Positions 8,598 through 17,395 of a stretch of 45,105 bases of DNA are shown here, piece after piece; position 1 is the stretch's first letter; each line of letters begins with the position of its first letter. The stretch is taken from the NCBI RefSeq assembly GCF_002939985.1, contig NZ_MDFM01000035.1, positions 1 to 45,105 on the forward strand, written 5' to 3'. Position numbers and translations under genes: made by a program. The notes under the pieces are model-generated. The model did not search any database, was not told the origin of the DNA, and was given only the letters and a program-made list of their open reading frames with translations. The stretch comes from Xanthomonas hortorum pv. cynarae (GTDB lineage Bacteria > Pseudomonadota > Gammaproteobacteria > Xanthomonadales > Xanthomonadaceae).

Positions 8598-9944
8598 ATG
8601 TCCGACTCCCGCATCCCGCCGCCGTTGCCGGCGACACCTCCTCCGTTGCCGCCGCTGCCCGCAGCGCCTGCGACCGGTCCCGGTTCGCCGCAGGACGTAC
8701 CGCCGTTGCCGGGTAGTTTCAAGCGCGACCCGGCCACCCTGCCCGCCCCAATCCGCAACGAGCTGCAGGCGCCCGACCCGCTGGCCATCGACACCGCCGC
8801 CGCCGAGCTCAAGGACGGTCTGAATCGCTGCCCGAAATGTGGCGCCAGCGATATCCGGCCCAAGCTCGGCACCGATCTATTGGTCTGCCAGTTCTGTCGT
8901 CACGAATGGCATGGCGCGCGGGTGGAAGAAGTGTTCGGATTCGGCGAAGGCATCAGCGAATTACGCGGCACAGTCATCGCTTCGGGCGCGCAGGATATTG
9001 CTGCAGACGCCGCCAGCCTGATGAGTTTCAAGTGCACTGGCTGCGGCGCCGAGGTGACCATCAATACGCAGAGCACGATGACGGCGCGTTGCCACTGGTG
9101 CCGGCATGTGTTCGGCGTCAACGAGCAGGTGGCCAATGGTGCGGTGCCCGACGCAGTGCTGCCATTCCACATCAACAAAGACGATGCCGTGGCGCGTATC
9201 CGTCAGTTCGTGGACAAGCGGCGCCTGTTTGCGCTCAAGGCCTTCAAGCAGCAGTTCACGCCGGAGAACGTGGTGGGCGTCTACCTGCCTTACATGATCG
9301 TGGACGGCAGCGCGAGCGCCAGCGTGAGCGGCATGGGCGAGATCAAGACGCGGCAGTACACGCAAGGCACCGAAAAGAACAAGCGCACCTATTACGACGC
9401 CGACGTGTACCAGGTGCAGCGGCAGGTGGAGTTCACGGTGGACGATCTGCCGCTGGAATCGTCCGCCGAGCGCGGCAACCTGGATAGCCGGGTCAACACC
9501 AACAACATCATCAACACGATCCTGCCGTTCGACACCAAGAATGCAGTGAAGTGGAACGCGTCGTATCTGGCGGGGTTCACCTCGGAAAAGCGCGACCGCG
9601 ATGTCGCGCAGCTGCGGCCACGGCTGGAAGATCAACTGTTGTCGATCGTCCGTGTGCAAGTGGAAAGCTCGGTGCGCCGCTACGACCGCGGCGTGCGTTG
9701 GGAGGTGGAGCGGCTGGATGTCCATGGCACGCGCTGGGTATCGATGTATCTGCCGGTGTGGCTGTACTCGTACCACCAACCCGGACGTGGCGGCGGCATG
9801 CTGCACTACATCGCGGTGAACGGCCGTACCGGCGAGACCATGGGCAGCGTGCCGGTGCAGCAGTGGAAACTGTTGCTGGCCGCACTCACCGCCGGCACCG
9901 TCATCGAAGTAATTGCACTGTGGATCGTGGCGGTGACTGCATGA
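8598..9944 (+). CDS. Zinc-ribbon membrane protein (YdjG-like)
   Basis: A 448-residue protein with a proline-rich N-terminus (PPPLPATPPPLPPLP) and two zinc ribbons: CPKCG...CQFC at about residues 77-98 and CTGCG...CHWC at about 148-173. The central domain is beta-rich and unassigned (residues 180-420). One transmembrane helix sits at the very C-terminus (LLLAALTAGTVIEVIALWIV). Such proteins are often mislabelled as PriA-like because of the zinc ribbon; there is no helicase domain here. The gene sits between an SPFH-SHOCT gene and a small membrane-protein gene that overlaps its stop (ATGA), which suggests co-translation and a membrane complex. Role inferred from context and comparison with Bacillus YdjG. 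Confidence 0.85.
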   Translation: MSDSRIPPPLPATPPPLPPLPAAPATGPGSPQDVPPLPGSFKRDPATLPAPIRNELQAPDPLAIDTAAAELKDGLNRCPKCGASDIRPKLGTDLLVCQFCRHEWHGARVEEVFGFGEGISELRGTVIASGAQDIAADAASLMSFKCTGCGAEVTINTQSTMTARCHWCRHVFGVNEQVANGAVPDAVLPFHINKDDAVARIRQFVDKRRLFALKAFKQQFTPENVVGVYLPYMIVDGSASASVSGMGEIKTRQYTQGTEKNKRTYYDADVYQVQRQVEFTVDDLPLESSAERGNLDSRVNTNNIINTILPFDTKNAVKWNASYLAGFTSEKRDRDVAQLRPRLEDQLLSIVRVQVESSVRRYDRGVRWEVERLDVHGTRWVSMYLPVWLYSYHQPGRGGGMLHYIAVNGRTGETMGSVPVQQWKLLLAALTAGTVIEVIALWIVAVTA

Positions 9945-10192
9945 GCGACAACAACGGACTATGGTTACTGCTGGCCGGCCCGGTCGGTGCGTCTGCGCTG
10001 TATTGGGTGCTGTATCAGTACTACCGCAATACCGACCAGTCGCACGCCTTCGAACGGGAAACGACGGTCGATGCCAAGCCGGTGACCGGCTCGGACCGCA
10101 AGATCGATACCATCACCGGCACGCAAGCCAAGCACATCGATGGCGACAATGTGGCTGCATACCGAACGCGCGTACGCCGGGATGCAGATTAA
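9941..10192 (+). CDS. Small single-pass membrane protein of the SPFH operon
   Basis: An 83-residue protein whose ATG overlaps the preceding stop codon by 4 nt (ATGA). One transmembrane helix spans about residues 6-26 (LWLLLAGPVGASALYWVLY), followed by a polar, positively and negatively charged tail. No known family is recognised. Translational coupling to the zinc-ribbon gene makes it the third member of the SPFH module. It ends 18 nt before the convergent Gfo/Idh/MocA gene. Confidence 0.8.
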   Translation: MSDNNGLWLLLAGPVGASALYWVLYQYYRNTDQSHAFERETTVDAKPVTGSDRKIDTITGTQAKHIDGDNVAAYRTRVRRDAD

Positions 10193-10210
10193 GAGCGGCT
10201 GTTTGACGTC

Positions 10211-11254
10211 CTAAGCTGTGGTGCCAACGCCCAACTGCGCGCGCGCCACATCCAGGGTGGTCATGATCTGGACCACTTCGTCGAGTGGATGCAGTGGCGA
10301 TTCCGTGCGCCCTTCGCCGATGTAGCGTGCGGCAGCAGTGGCTTGCCAAGACAGCCCGTCGTAGCCGTTGACGCCGGTCGGATCTGCCCACAGTGCTGTT
10401 TTGCTGGCGTAATCGTTGCCGACCAGATGCAGGGTTGTGGGGTTATGGAAGTCGCCTGGAAGGTCGATGCGGCCTTCGCTGCCTGTGACATAGGCGACCG
10501 AGCTGCTGCGGGCCACGATGGAGCTGATCAGGGTGGATTGCGCGGCTCCCGCATGCGACAGCACCACGGTCGAAAACGCATCCACGCCGGTATCGGTCAG
10601 CGCACCGGTTGCGGTGATGTCGGTGGGTGCGGCCAGGATCATCGATGAGAACTGCACGGTATACACACCCAGATCCAGCAGCGCTCCGCCGCCGAGTTCC
10701 GGTCGGCGTTGCCGATGCATCGGATCATTGGGGCCGATTTGACTGAGGTCTGCAAAGACATGCCGGACCTCGCCGATCGCGCCATCGGCCAGCAGTTTGC
10801 GCAGCACCGAGGTGTGAGGCAGATACCGGCTCCACATCGCTTCCATCAGGAAAAGGCCGCGTGCGCGTGCTTCCTGCACCAGCATGCGTGCGTCGGCGGC
10901 GCAGGTGCTCATGGGTTTTTCGATCAACACATGTTTGCCAGCGCGCAGCGCCAACAAGCCATGTTCCAGATGCTCGCTGTGAGGCGTGGCGACGTAGACG
11001 ATGTCGATATCCCGATCGTCGACCAACGCCTGGTAGCTGTCGTACGCACGCTCTATCGCCCAGCTTTTGGCGAAGGTGTCAGCACGCGCGCGATTGCGTG
11101 AGGCGACCGCGAACGGCTGCTGCCTGGTGTGCTTGCGTAGCGCGCTGACGAATGCCGCTGCGATCAGCCCCGGACCCAATACGCCCCATCGCAGCGATGG
11201 CTCGCCCTGCCCTGGCAAGAACAGGTCAGGCTCGGGAAATGTGATTGGCGACAT
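10211..11254 (-). CDS. Gfo/Idh/MocA-family oxidoreductase
   Basis: A 347-residue NAD(P)-dependent dehydrogenase. The Rossmann domain starts at about residue 23 (WGVLGPGLIAAAF). DIDIVYVATPHSEH and AGKHVLIEKPMS (the EKP lysine motif, near residue 115) are diagnostic of the family, and the C-terminal alpha/beta dimerisation domain begins near residue 145. The sequence is closest in feel to the dihydrodiol dehydrogenase/glucose-fructose oxidoreductase branch, which acts on sugars or cyclic diols. It stands alone, upstream of no partner enzyme, so the substrate cannot be predicted. Confidence 0.92.
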   Translation of the reverse strand: MSPITFPEPDLFLPGQGEPSLRWGVLGPGLIAAAFVSALRKHTRQQPFAVASRNRARADTFAKSWAIERAYDSYQALVDDRDIDIVYVATPHSEHLEHGLLALRAGKHVLIEKPMSTCAADARMLVQEARARGLFLMEAMWSRYLPHTSVLRKLLADGAIGEVRHVFADLSQIGPNDPMHRQRRPELGGGALLDLGVYTVQFSSMILAAPTDITATGALTDTGVDAFSTVVLSHAGAAQSTLISSIVARSSSVAYVTGSEGRIDLPGDFHNPTTLHLVGNDYASKTALWADPTGVNGYDGLSWQATAAARYIGEGRTESPLHPLDEVVQIMTTLDVARAQLGVGTTA

Positions 11255-11323
11255 GCTGTTGCCTTCGCAGTTTCAGGTGGCTGCATGCTAGCAAACGGCG
11301 CACTTCCATCAGGGTGGCGAGGC

Positions 11324-11968
11324 TCAAACCAGATCGCGATAGTCCTGCAGGATCACCATCACCAGTTGACTGCGCGAGCGCACGTCCAGTTTGTTGAACA
11401 GTTGCTGGAACGTGGCCTTGATGGCGCTTTCCGAGCTGCCGAGTTGGCGGGCGATCAACTTGTTGGATTGGCCGCGCAACAGGCCGCGTAGCACTTCGCG
11501 CTCGCGTTCGGTAAAGCTGGGGCGGCTTTCCTGGGTGTCCTGGGCCACCAGCGATTGCAGGTAGCGCTGGTCGATCAACACGCGGCCCATCGCAACCGCG
11601 TGGATGCTGTCGATCAGTTCGTCGGTGGAGACGTCCTTGCGGCAGATGCCGGATACGCCGAGGCGTATCAATGCCAACGCATCGCGCTCGGGAAGCCCGG
11701 CGGTGACCACCAGGGTTGCCGGGCGCTTGGCCTGGTCGGCCTGCCGCCGCATGTAGTCCAGCGCGTTGTATTCGCCGATGTCGTAATCGAGGATGACCAC
11801 GTCCGGTGCCAGCGATGCGATCTGCACGATCGCCTGCGCCAGGTTGCCGGACTGCCCGACCACATCGAAGCGCGCGTCGGCGCCGAGCAGGCGCAGCAGG
11901 CCTTCGCGAAACAGCGTGTGGTCATCGAGCAGATACAGACGCACCGGATTACGCCGCGACTCATCCAT
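11324..11968 (-). CDS. NarL/FixJ-type response regulator
   Basis: A 214-residue regulator read from ATG 11968 (MDESRRNPVRLYLLDDHTLF). The receiver has paired acidic residues (LLDDH), phospho-acceptor Asp near residue 61 (VVILDYDIGEY) and the conserved Lys in ICRKDVS. The C-terminal LuxR-type helix-turn-helix is FTEREREVLRGLLRGQSNKL. Its start overlaps the stop of the upstream histidine-kinase gene by 8 nt (ATGGATGA), so the two are translationally coupled and form a cognate pair. Targets are unknown. Confidence 0.93.
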   Translation of the reverse strand: MDESRRNPVRLYLLDDHTLFREGLLRLLGADARFDVVGQSGNLAQAIVQIASLAPDVVILDYDIGEYNALDYMRRQADQAKRPATLVVTAGLPERDALALIRLGVSGICRKDVSTDELIDSIHAVAMGRVLIDQRYLQSLVAQDTQESRPSFTEREREVLRGLLRGQSNKLIARQLGSSESAIKATFQQLFNKLDVRSRSQLVMVILQDYRDLV

Positions 11969-13400
11969 CCAGCGTCTCCGCCAGTGGTGCATGCGCAAGC
12001 GGCATGTGCAGCTCGAAGCAGGCACCCTCGCCTCCCGGTGCATAACGCAGTGAGCCCTCCTGGTTGCTCATCAAGGCGCGCGAGATGTAGAGCCCCAATC
12101 CGGACCCATCGCTATCGCTGCGAAACGGCTGGAACAAGCGCCCGGGCTCGGCGATGCCCGGGCCGGTGTCACGCACGCTCAACACCGCACTGCCCTGCTC
12201 CATGCGGGCGCTGACGATCAACTGGCGGCGCGGCTGCGGCAGCGGCTGCACCGCACGCAGCGCGTTGCGCGCCAGGTTGAGCAGCACCTGCAACAGCGCA
12301 TGACGGTCGCCGTGCACGGCCGGGAAGTCCGCCGGTATCTGGATGACCAGCTGGCCATCGATGTCGTCCCAGTCCGAGCGGATGATGACGTCCAACTCGC
12401 TGCACAAGGTCTGCAGGCGGGTCTCGTGCGCCGCATGCGGTGTCTGCCGACGCAGGTTGAACGAGGCCAGTTCCATCAACGCGGCGACCAGGCTTTGCAG
12501 TGCGGCCAGGTCCGGATCGGCGCGGATGGCCGGATGACGGGCGAGATTGGAGGTCACCACGCCGGCGGCCGAGCACAGGTTGCGGATCTCATGCGAGACG
12601 GCGCCGGCGAGCAAGCGATTGTTCTTGAGCAGGTCATCGAAGTGCGCCGATTCGCGCGCGCGCACTTCTTCGCTGGTGTCGACCAGGATCGCGGCCAGAT
12701 GGCGCTCCTCGCTGTCTTCGTAGACCGAGAACCAGGTGGTTGCGGGAAAGGTGCTGCCATCGTCGCGCCGGCCCCAGGTGCTGGCCGAGGTGCGCATGCC
12801 GTCGAGGTTGGCGCTCATGCTGAGCGCGTCGTCGAGCAGCGGCAGGAAGTCGCGCACGGCGCGCCCCTGCAGCCCACCCTCGTCGGTCATGTCGAGAATT
12901 TCGTGGGCTGCGCGGTTTGCCGCGACGATACGGCCATCGCCGGCCACAGTCAGCAATGCGGCGGGGCTGCTCTCGGCAAGCAGGCGCAGCTGGCGCTCCA
13001 GCCGCCGACGCAGGCGTTGTTCGGCACGCAGCTGCACGTAGTGCGAGAGGATCACCCGGCGGGTGCGGCTGATCTCGGCCACCAGCAGGCCGCAGCCGGC
13101 GTAGGCAATGGTGGCCATGAAGAAGCGCAAGGCCTGCTCGACCAGCGATTCTTCGGTGACGAACAGGCCGCGTAGCGCCGCACAGGCGACGGCGGCAATG
13201 ACGATGTTTCGCCGCGACAGCACGGTTGCGGCCAGCACCACCGGCAGGATGTACAGCAGCCCGAGCGATACGCCCAGGTGTGAGTACCACTCGGCCAGCA
13301 CCAGCAGCGCCAGCATGGCCAGCGACGCCCACAGCGTGGGAGCTCGATTGAGCCTGACCACCTGCCCGCGCCATTTGAACGGCAATCTCAGTCTGTCCAT
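11961..13400 (-). CDS. Membrane sensor histidine kinase
   Basis: A 479-residue kinase read from ATG 13400 (MDRLRLPFKW); another in-frame ATG at 13445 is less likely. The N-terminus has about four closely spaced transmembrane helices (residues 22-110) with almost no periplasmic loop, so it probably senses through the membrane. A PAS domain follows (residues 140-255; LLTVAGDGRIVAANRAAHEIL). The dimerisation/phospho-acceptor motif is AVSHEIRN near residue 270. ATPase boxes are present: N-box VLLNLARNALRA, G1 DTGPGIA and G2 SGLGLYIS. The partner regulator gene overlaps its 3' end. The gene is divergent from the bestrophin gene. Confidence 0.92.
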   Translation of the reverse strand: MDRLRLPFKWRGQVVRLNRAPTLWASLAMLALLVLAEWYSHLGVSLGLLYILPVVLAATVLSRRNIVIAAVACAALRGLFVTEESLVEQALRFFMATIAYAGCGLLVAEISRTRRVILSHYVQLRAEQRLRRRLERQLRLLAESSPAALLTVAGDGRIVAANRAAHEILDMTDEGGLQGRAVRDFLPLLDDALSMSANLDGMRTSASTWGRRDDGSTFPATTWFSVYEDSEERHLAAILVDTSEEVRARESAHFDDLLKNNRLLAGAVSHEIRNLCSAAGVVTSNLARHPAIRADPDLAALQSLVAALMELASFNLRRQTPHAAHETRLQTLCSELDVIIRSDWDDIDGQLVIQIPADFPAVHGDRHALLQVLLNLARNALRAVQPLPQPRRQLIVSARMEQGSAVLSVRDTGPGIAEPGRLFQPFRSDSDGSGLGLYISRALMSNQEGSLRYAPGGEGACFELHMPLAHAPLAETLDG

Positions 13401-13570
13401 TGCTTCACCACGTTCCCAATCATCGACCAGCGTTGCGCATGTCACAGCATTGCGGCGGCGCCCGCTTATTGCATCCTATCGAAAGATAGCTGGACGGCAT
13501 CGTTGGACGGCGCAGTGACCGTCCAACGCTGGCGCAAGGATGGCAGACACATCCGTGGAGGCTGGGTGTA

Positions 13571-14509
13571 ATGGCAGCACCCACGTCGATGCTGCCTCTC
13601 ATGATTCTTCGCGATACGTTTCCGCTGCGCCGTATCTGGCCAAAGACCTACAAGCGCTTGCTGGTGCTGTTGGCCTTCGATTGCGCGGTGGCCGCGCTCT
13701 ACACATTTTTCGATTGGCACTGGCTGTCGATCGAAGCACTGCCGCTTGCGCAGCTGGGGTCGGCGCTGACGATCTTTCTGGCGTTCCGCGCCAATGCCGC
13801 GTACGGCCGTTGGTGGGAGGCGCGTCAGCTGTGGGGCTCGCTGGTGAACACCTCGCGTGCGATCGCCCGTCAGGCGCTGACCGCACTGGATGTGGACCCA
13901 GCCGATCCAGATCAGGTCACACTGCGTGACGACATCGTGGTGCATCAGGTGGCATTCGTCCATGCACTGCGCTGCCATCTGCGCAAGCAGAATCCGTTTC
14001 CGGAACTGGCCGGGCTGCTGGGCGCGGAGCGCGCCGACGCACTGCGCGTCTATGCCAACATCCCAAATGCCCTGACCTTGCGCCTGGGGCAACAGCTGCA
14101 GCAGGCGCGTGCGCTGGGCATGCTCGACAGCCTGCGTTGGTCGTCGCTGGATGCCAACCTGACCACGCTTGCCAATATCCAGGGCGCCTGCGAGCGCATC
14201 AAGAACACGCCGCTGCCACGCCAGTTCTCGTCGCTGCCGCGCACCCTGGTGAACCTGTATTGCTGGCTGGTGCCGCTTGGCCTGATCGCCGGCATGGGCC
14301 TGGCGATGCCGATCGCCTCGGTGCTGATCAGCTTCACGTTGATCGCGATCGACAGCGCCAGCAGCGCGATCGAGGACCCGTTCGAAAACACCGTGCACGA
14401 CACCCCGATGACCGCGTTGTCGCGCGGGATCGAATTGACCTTGCGCGAAATGCTCGGCCAGCGCGTACCGCTGCGCGAAGTGCGCGCCATCGACGGTTTC
14501 ATCTACTGA
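13571..14509 (+). CDS. Bestrophin-family (YneE/UPF0187) ion channel
   Basis: A 312-residue membrane protein of the bacterial bestrophin family. Key marks are FDCAVAALYTFF (TM1), the signature LTIFLAFRANAAYGRWWEARQLWG near residues 70-95, and the conserved EDPFENTVHDTPMTAL acidic segment near residue 265. Bestrophins form pentameric anion or cation channels. The ATG at 13571 has a GGAG site 10 nt upstream; the start at 13601 (MILRDTF) is an alternative closer to family length. A tandem universal-stress-protein gene follows after 14 nt, so the two are probably co-transcribed. Confidence 0.92.
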   Translation: MAAPTSMLPLMILRDTFPLRRIWPKTYKRLLVLLAFDCAVAALYTFFDWHWLSIEALPLAQLGSALTIFLAFRANAAYGRWWEARQLWGSLVNTSRAIARQALTALDVDPADPDQVTLRDDIVVHQVAFVHALRCHLRKQNPFPELAGLLGAERADALRVYANIPNALTLRLGQQLQQARALGMLDSLRWSSLDANLTTLANIQGACERIKNTPLPRQFSSLPRTLVNLYCWLVPLGLIAGMGLAMPIASVLISFTLIAIDSASSAIEDPFENTVHDTPMTALSRGIELTLREMLGQRVPLREVRAIDGFIY

Positions 14510-14523
14510 CCAGGGACACAGCC

Positions 14524-15462
14524 ATGCAGACCACGCCCACCCAGCTGATCTTTGCCACCAACTTTTCCGAGACCTGCCATGCCGCGATTCCGACGGTGGC
14601 GCAATTGGTCGACCGCCTGCGTGCACGCCTGACCATCCTGCACGTGCATGCCAAGGGCAAGCGTGCGCAGGCGCAACAATCGCTGGACTCCTTCTTTGCC
14701 GAAGCGTCCAACTACCCGGGCTGCGAACGTGCGCTGAGCAGCGGCCCGGCCGCCGCCGGTATCGTCTCGTTCTGCCGCAGCCGCAACGATGCGCTGCTGA
14801 TCATGCCGCCCTCCGAACGCACCGGCCTGCCGCGGCCGTTGCACGTCTCCCTGCGTGCGCGGGTGCTGCAGCGCGTGGCCACGCCGATGCTGACCCTGCC
14901 CTACGCCGAGGCGTTGCCGCGCGATGGCGCAGTGGGTGGGCATGTCGCCTGCTGGATCACCGGCCGCGAAACCAGCCTGGACTCCTTGCGCGATGCGGCG
15001 GCGCTGGCCCGTCGGCGCGGCGCCGACCTGCATCTGCTGCATGTGATGCCAGACATCAGCGAAGGCTTGCTGATGGACAGCCTGTTCAACGACCAACCGT
15101 TGACCGAATCGGCAGCCAGCCATTGGCTGAGCGAGCTTGCCGCACAGTTGCAGGACGACGACTTACGCGTGCGCATCCACGTGGCCGTGGGCAACCCGCG
15201 GCGCGAAATCGCCGGCCTGCTCAAACGCGCGCGCGCCGATGTGCTGGTGGTCGAACACGATGCCGTGGTGCGTCGCGGCGTCTGGCGCTCCTCGCTGCAT
15301 GCCGCATTGGCGAAGACGCCGTGCGTGTTGATCTGCCTGCCACCAGGCCGGCTGCGAGCTCCGGCATTGCGGGTCACGATGGGGCCGTCGCTTGAGGGGC
15401 AAGCGACTGGTCTGGCGAGCCGGCTGCTTGCACGCGTGCAGCGTCTTCAGCTGTATGGGTGA
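14524..15462 (+). CDS. Tandem-domain universal stress protein
   Basis: A 312-residue protein made of two UspA-like domains. Domain 1 (residues 1-130) starts TQLIFATNFSETCHAAIPTV. Domain 2 (about 135-290) starts VACWITGRETSLDSLRDAA and ends near DVLVVEHDAVVRRGVWRSSL, with the final CVLICLP strand. The classical ATP-binding G-2x-G-9x-G(S/T) motif is not evident in either half, so it may belong to the non-nucleotide-binding class. It is coupled to the bestrophin gene, hinting at stress control of an ion channel. The start ATG 14524 has an AGGGA-type site upstream (ccagggacacagcc). Confidence 0.85.
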   Translation: MQTTPTQLIFATNFSETCHAAIPTVAQLVDRLRARLTILHVHAKGKRAQAQQSLDSFFAEASNYPGCERALSSGPAAAGIVSFCRSRNDALLIMPPSERTGLPRPLHVSLRARVLQRVATPMLTLPYAEALPRDGAVGGHVACWITGRETSLDSLRDAAALARRRGADLHLLHVMPDISEGLLMDSLFNDQPLTESAASHWLSELAAQLQDDDLRVRIHVAVGNPRREIAGLLKRARADVLVVEHDAVVRRGVWRSSLHAALAKTPCVLICLPPGRLRAPALRVTMGPSLEGQATGLASRLLARVQRLQLYG

Positions 15463-15499
15463 GGATCGCAACACGCCAGCTGTTTTGCGGTTCCAGACA

Positions 15500-15537
15500 C
15501 GCCAATGCCCGGCTCCTTGCGGAACCCGGCATTGGCG
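15500..15537. terminator. Hairpin between convergent genes
   Basis: CGCCAATGCC and GGCATTGGCG form a 10-bp stem in the 92-nt gap between the converging stress-protein and dehydrogenase genes. There is no strong T-run on either side, so this is a probable bidirectional terminator without a classical tail. Confidence 0.55.
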
Positions 15538-15554
15538 GTGAGTCGCTGCGCCGC

Positions 15555-16904
15555 TTAGTTTGGTGAAGCGGGCGCCGCCTCAGGTGCGGGATTCGGCACG
15601 GCGTTGGACGCGGCATCGGGCGTGACCCGCCAGATGGTATTGGCCAGGTCGTCGGCAACGATCAATGCACCACGTGGGTCGACGGTGACGCCGACCGGAC
15701 GGCCGCGAGTCAGGCCATCGTCGCCATGGAAGCCGGAGACGAAGTCGATCGCATCGCCTGCCGGGCGACCATCGCGGAACGGCACGAACACCACTTTGTA
15801 GCCGACCGGCGGGTCGCGGTTCCAGCTACCGTGTTCGCCAACGAACACACCGTCGGCAAATTGCGTGCCCATCGCCGCTGATGAAAATGCAACGCCGAGT
15901 GCGGCCACATGCGAGCCCAGTGCGTAATCGGGAGTGATGGCCGATGCGACCTTTTGCGGATCCTGCGGCATCACCCGTGTGTCCACATGCTTGCCCCAGT
16001 AGCTGTAAGGCCAGCCATAGAAGCCACCTTCGCGCACCGAGGTCAGATAATCGGGAACCAGGTTCGGGCCGATTTCATCGCGCTCATTCACCACGGCCCA
16101 CAACGTGCCGCTTCCCGGCTGGATCGCCAGTGCGGTGGGGTTGCGGATGCCGGTGGCGTAGGGCTTGTGCGCACCGGTTGCCGGATCCACCTGCCAGACT
16201 TGCGCACGATCGATCTCCACCGCCATGCCGCGCTCGGTGATGTTGCTGTTGGAACCGATCGCCACATACAGGTAGCGCCCGTCGGCACTGGCGGTCAGCG
16301 CCTTGGTCCAGTGATGGTTGATGGCCGAGGGCAAGTCGGTGACCTTGCTCGGTGCGCCGCTCGCCTTGGTCTGCCCTTCGCGATAGTCGAAGCGCACCAA
16401 CGCATCCTGGTTGGCGACATACAGCGCATCGCCGATCAGCGCGAGCCCGTAAGGCGCGTTGAGGTTTTCGGCGAATACCGTCTTCAGTTCATAGGTGCCG
16501 TCGCCATTGGCATCGCGCAACAAGGTCAGCCGGTTGCCGCTCTTGACTGATGTATTGCCCTTGGCCTTGATCGCGCCGGCAATCACGTCCTTGGGCTTGA
16601 GATTGGGCGCGCCGCCGCCGCGACCTTCGGCCACCAGAATGTCGCCATTGGGCAACACCAGGGTCTGGCGCGGAATGCCCAGATCGGTGGCGATCGCAGC
16701 GATGCGGTAGCCGGATGGCACGGTCGGACGCCGGTCGCCCCACGCGGTGGGCTTGGCGATGGTCATGTCGGGCATCAGGCCGCGGTCGGGCTCCGGCAGC
16801 TCCGGAGTGGCGCCACGCTGATTGAGCTCGGGCGCCTTGCTGCAGGCGGCCAGTGCTGCAGCGAGTACGGACACTGCAATGATCGTGACGGTTTGACGCT
16901 TCAT
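15555..16904 (-). CDS. Sorbosone-dehydrogenase-like lipoprotein (PQQ-type beta-propeller)
   Basis: A 449-residue exported lipoprotein: the signal peptide ends in the lipobox LAAC with Cys 21. The body is a six-bladed beta-propeller of the soluble glucose/sorbosone dehydrogenase group (SGYRIAAIATDLGIPRQTL; LPNGDILVAEGRGGG; NLNAPYGLALIGD; FADGVFVGEHGSWNRDPP; GVTVDPRGALIVADD). Members use PQQ to oxidise sugars or aldoses in the periplasm and pass electrons to the respiratory chain. PQQ binding cannot be proven by eye. The gene overlaps by 4 nt the upstream DUF2231 membrane-protein gene, so they form an operon and that membrane protein may be its partner. Confidence 0.88.
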   Translation of the reverse strand: MKRQTVTIIAVSVLAAALAACSKAPELNQRGATPELPEPDRGLMPDMTIAKPTAWGDRRPTVPSGYRIAAIATDLGIPRQTLVLPNGDILVAEGRGGGAPNLKPKDVIAGAIKAKGNTSVKSGNRLTLLRDANGDGTYELKTVFAENLNAPYGLALIGDALYVANQDALVRFDYREGQTKASGAPSKVTDLPSAINHHWTKALTASADGRYLYVAIGSNSNITERGMAVEIDRAQVWQVDPATGAHKPYATGIRNPTALAIQPGSGTLWAVVNERDEIGPNLVPDYLTSVREGGFYGWPYSYWGKHVDTRVMPQDPQKVASAITPDYALGSHVAALGVAFSSAAMGTQFADGVFVGEHGSWNRDPPVGYKVVFVPFRDGRPAGDAIDFVSGFHGDDGLTRGRPVGVTVDPRGALIVADDLANTIWRVTPDAASNAVPNPAPEAAPASPN

Positions 16905-17317
16905 CGTGCACCTCCTACGCGCAGGCCGGACAATCCCGCCCAGGTTGCGACCAACGCAAACGCGGTTGCGATCGCCGAAAACACCAGTGCCGCCGGCATC
17001 ACTGCCCAGGCGTCACGCGCATGATGCAAGGCATCGAAAAAGCCCACGATCCACGCCGCGCCGAGCGCGATGATGTAGATGACGTTGCGGCTTCCACGCG
17101 CGAATCCGACGATCGCGCACCCCAGAGCAATGCTGGTCAGCACCATCGCCGCGACCAGCAGCCAGGAGGCAAAGTTGCTCCACTGGATCTGGTAAGTGCT
17201 CCAGTAGGCGTAGTCGCTCAGTAGCGCGCCGAGAAACAGTGGCCACACGCCACCGAGCACGGCGGCATGGAATGGGTGGATTGCCCAGGACCGGGCGGGA
17301 AGCGCAGTTGAATTCAT
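16901..17317 (-). CDS. DUF2231 integral membrane protein
   Basis: A 138-residue protein from ATG 17317 (MNSTALPARSW); an in-frame ATG at 17371 would add an unlikely polar leader. Four transmembrane helices are predicted by eye, beginning with the family signature IHPFHAAVLGGVWPLFLG. DUF2231 proteins are four-helix membrane proteins, often found beside periplasmic sugar dehydrogenases and cytochrome c, sometimes fused to them. Its stop overlaps the start of the sorbosone-dehydrogenase-like gene (ATGA), which supports a shared function in periplasmic oxidation. Confidence 0.85.
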   Translation of the reverse strand: MNSTALPARSWAIHPFHAAVLGGVWPLFLGALLSDYAYWSTYQIQWSNFASWLLVAAMVLTSIALGCAIVGFARGSRNVIYIIALGAAWIVGFFDALHHARDAWAVMPAALVFSAIATAFALVATWAGLSGLRVGGAR

Positions 17318-17395
17318 GGCGGGCTCATTGGGGGCGAGGTCTGGACGTGGCTTGATGCTGCCAGCTGGCATGTGATGAGAAGCGCAATGTAGATG

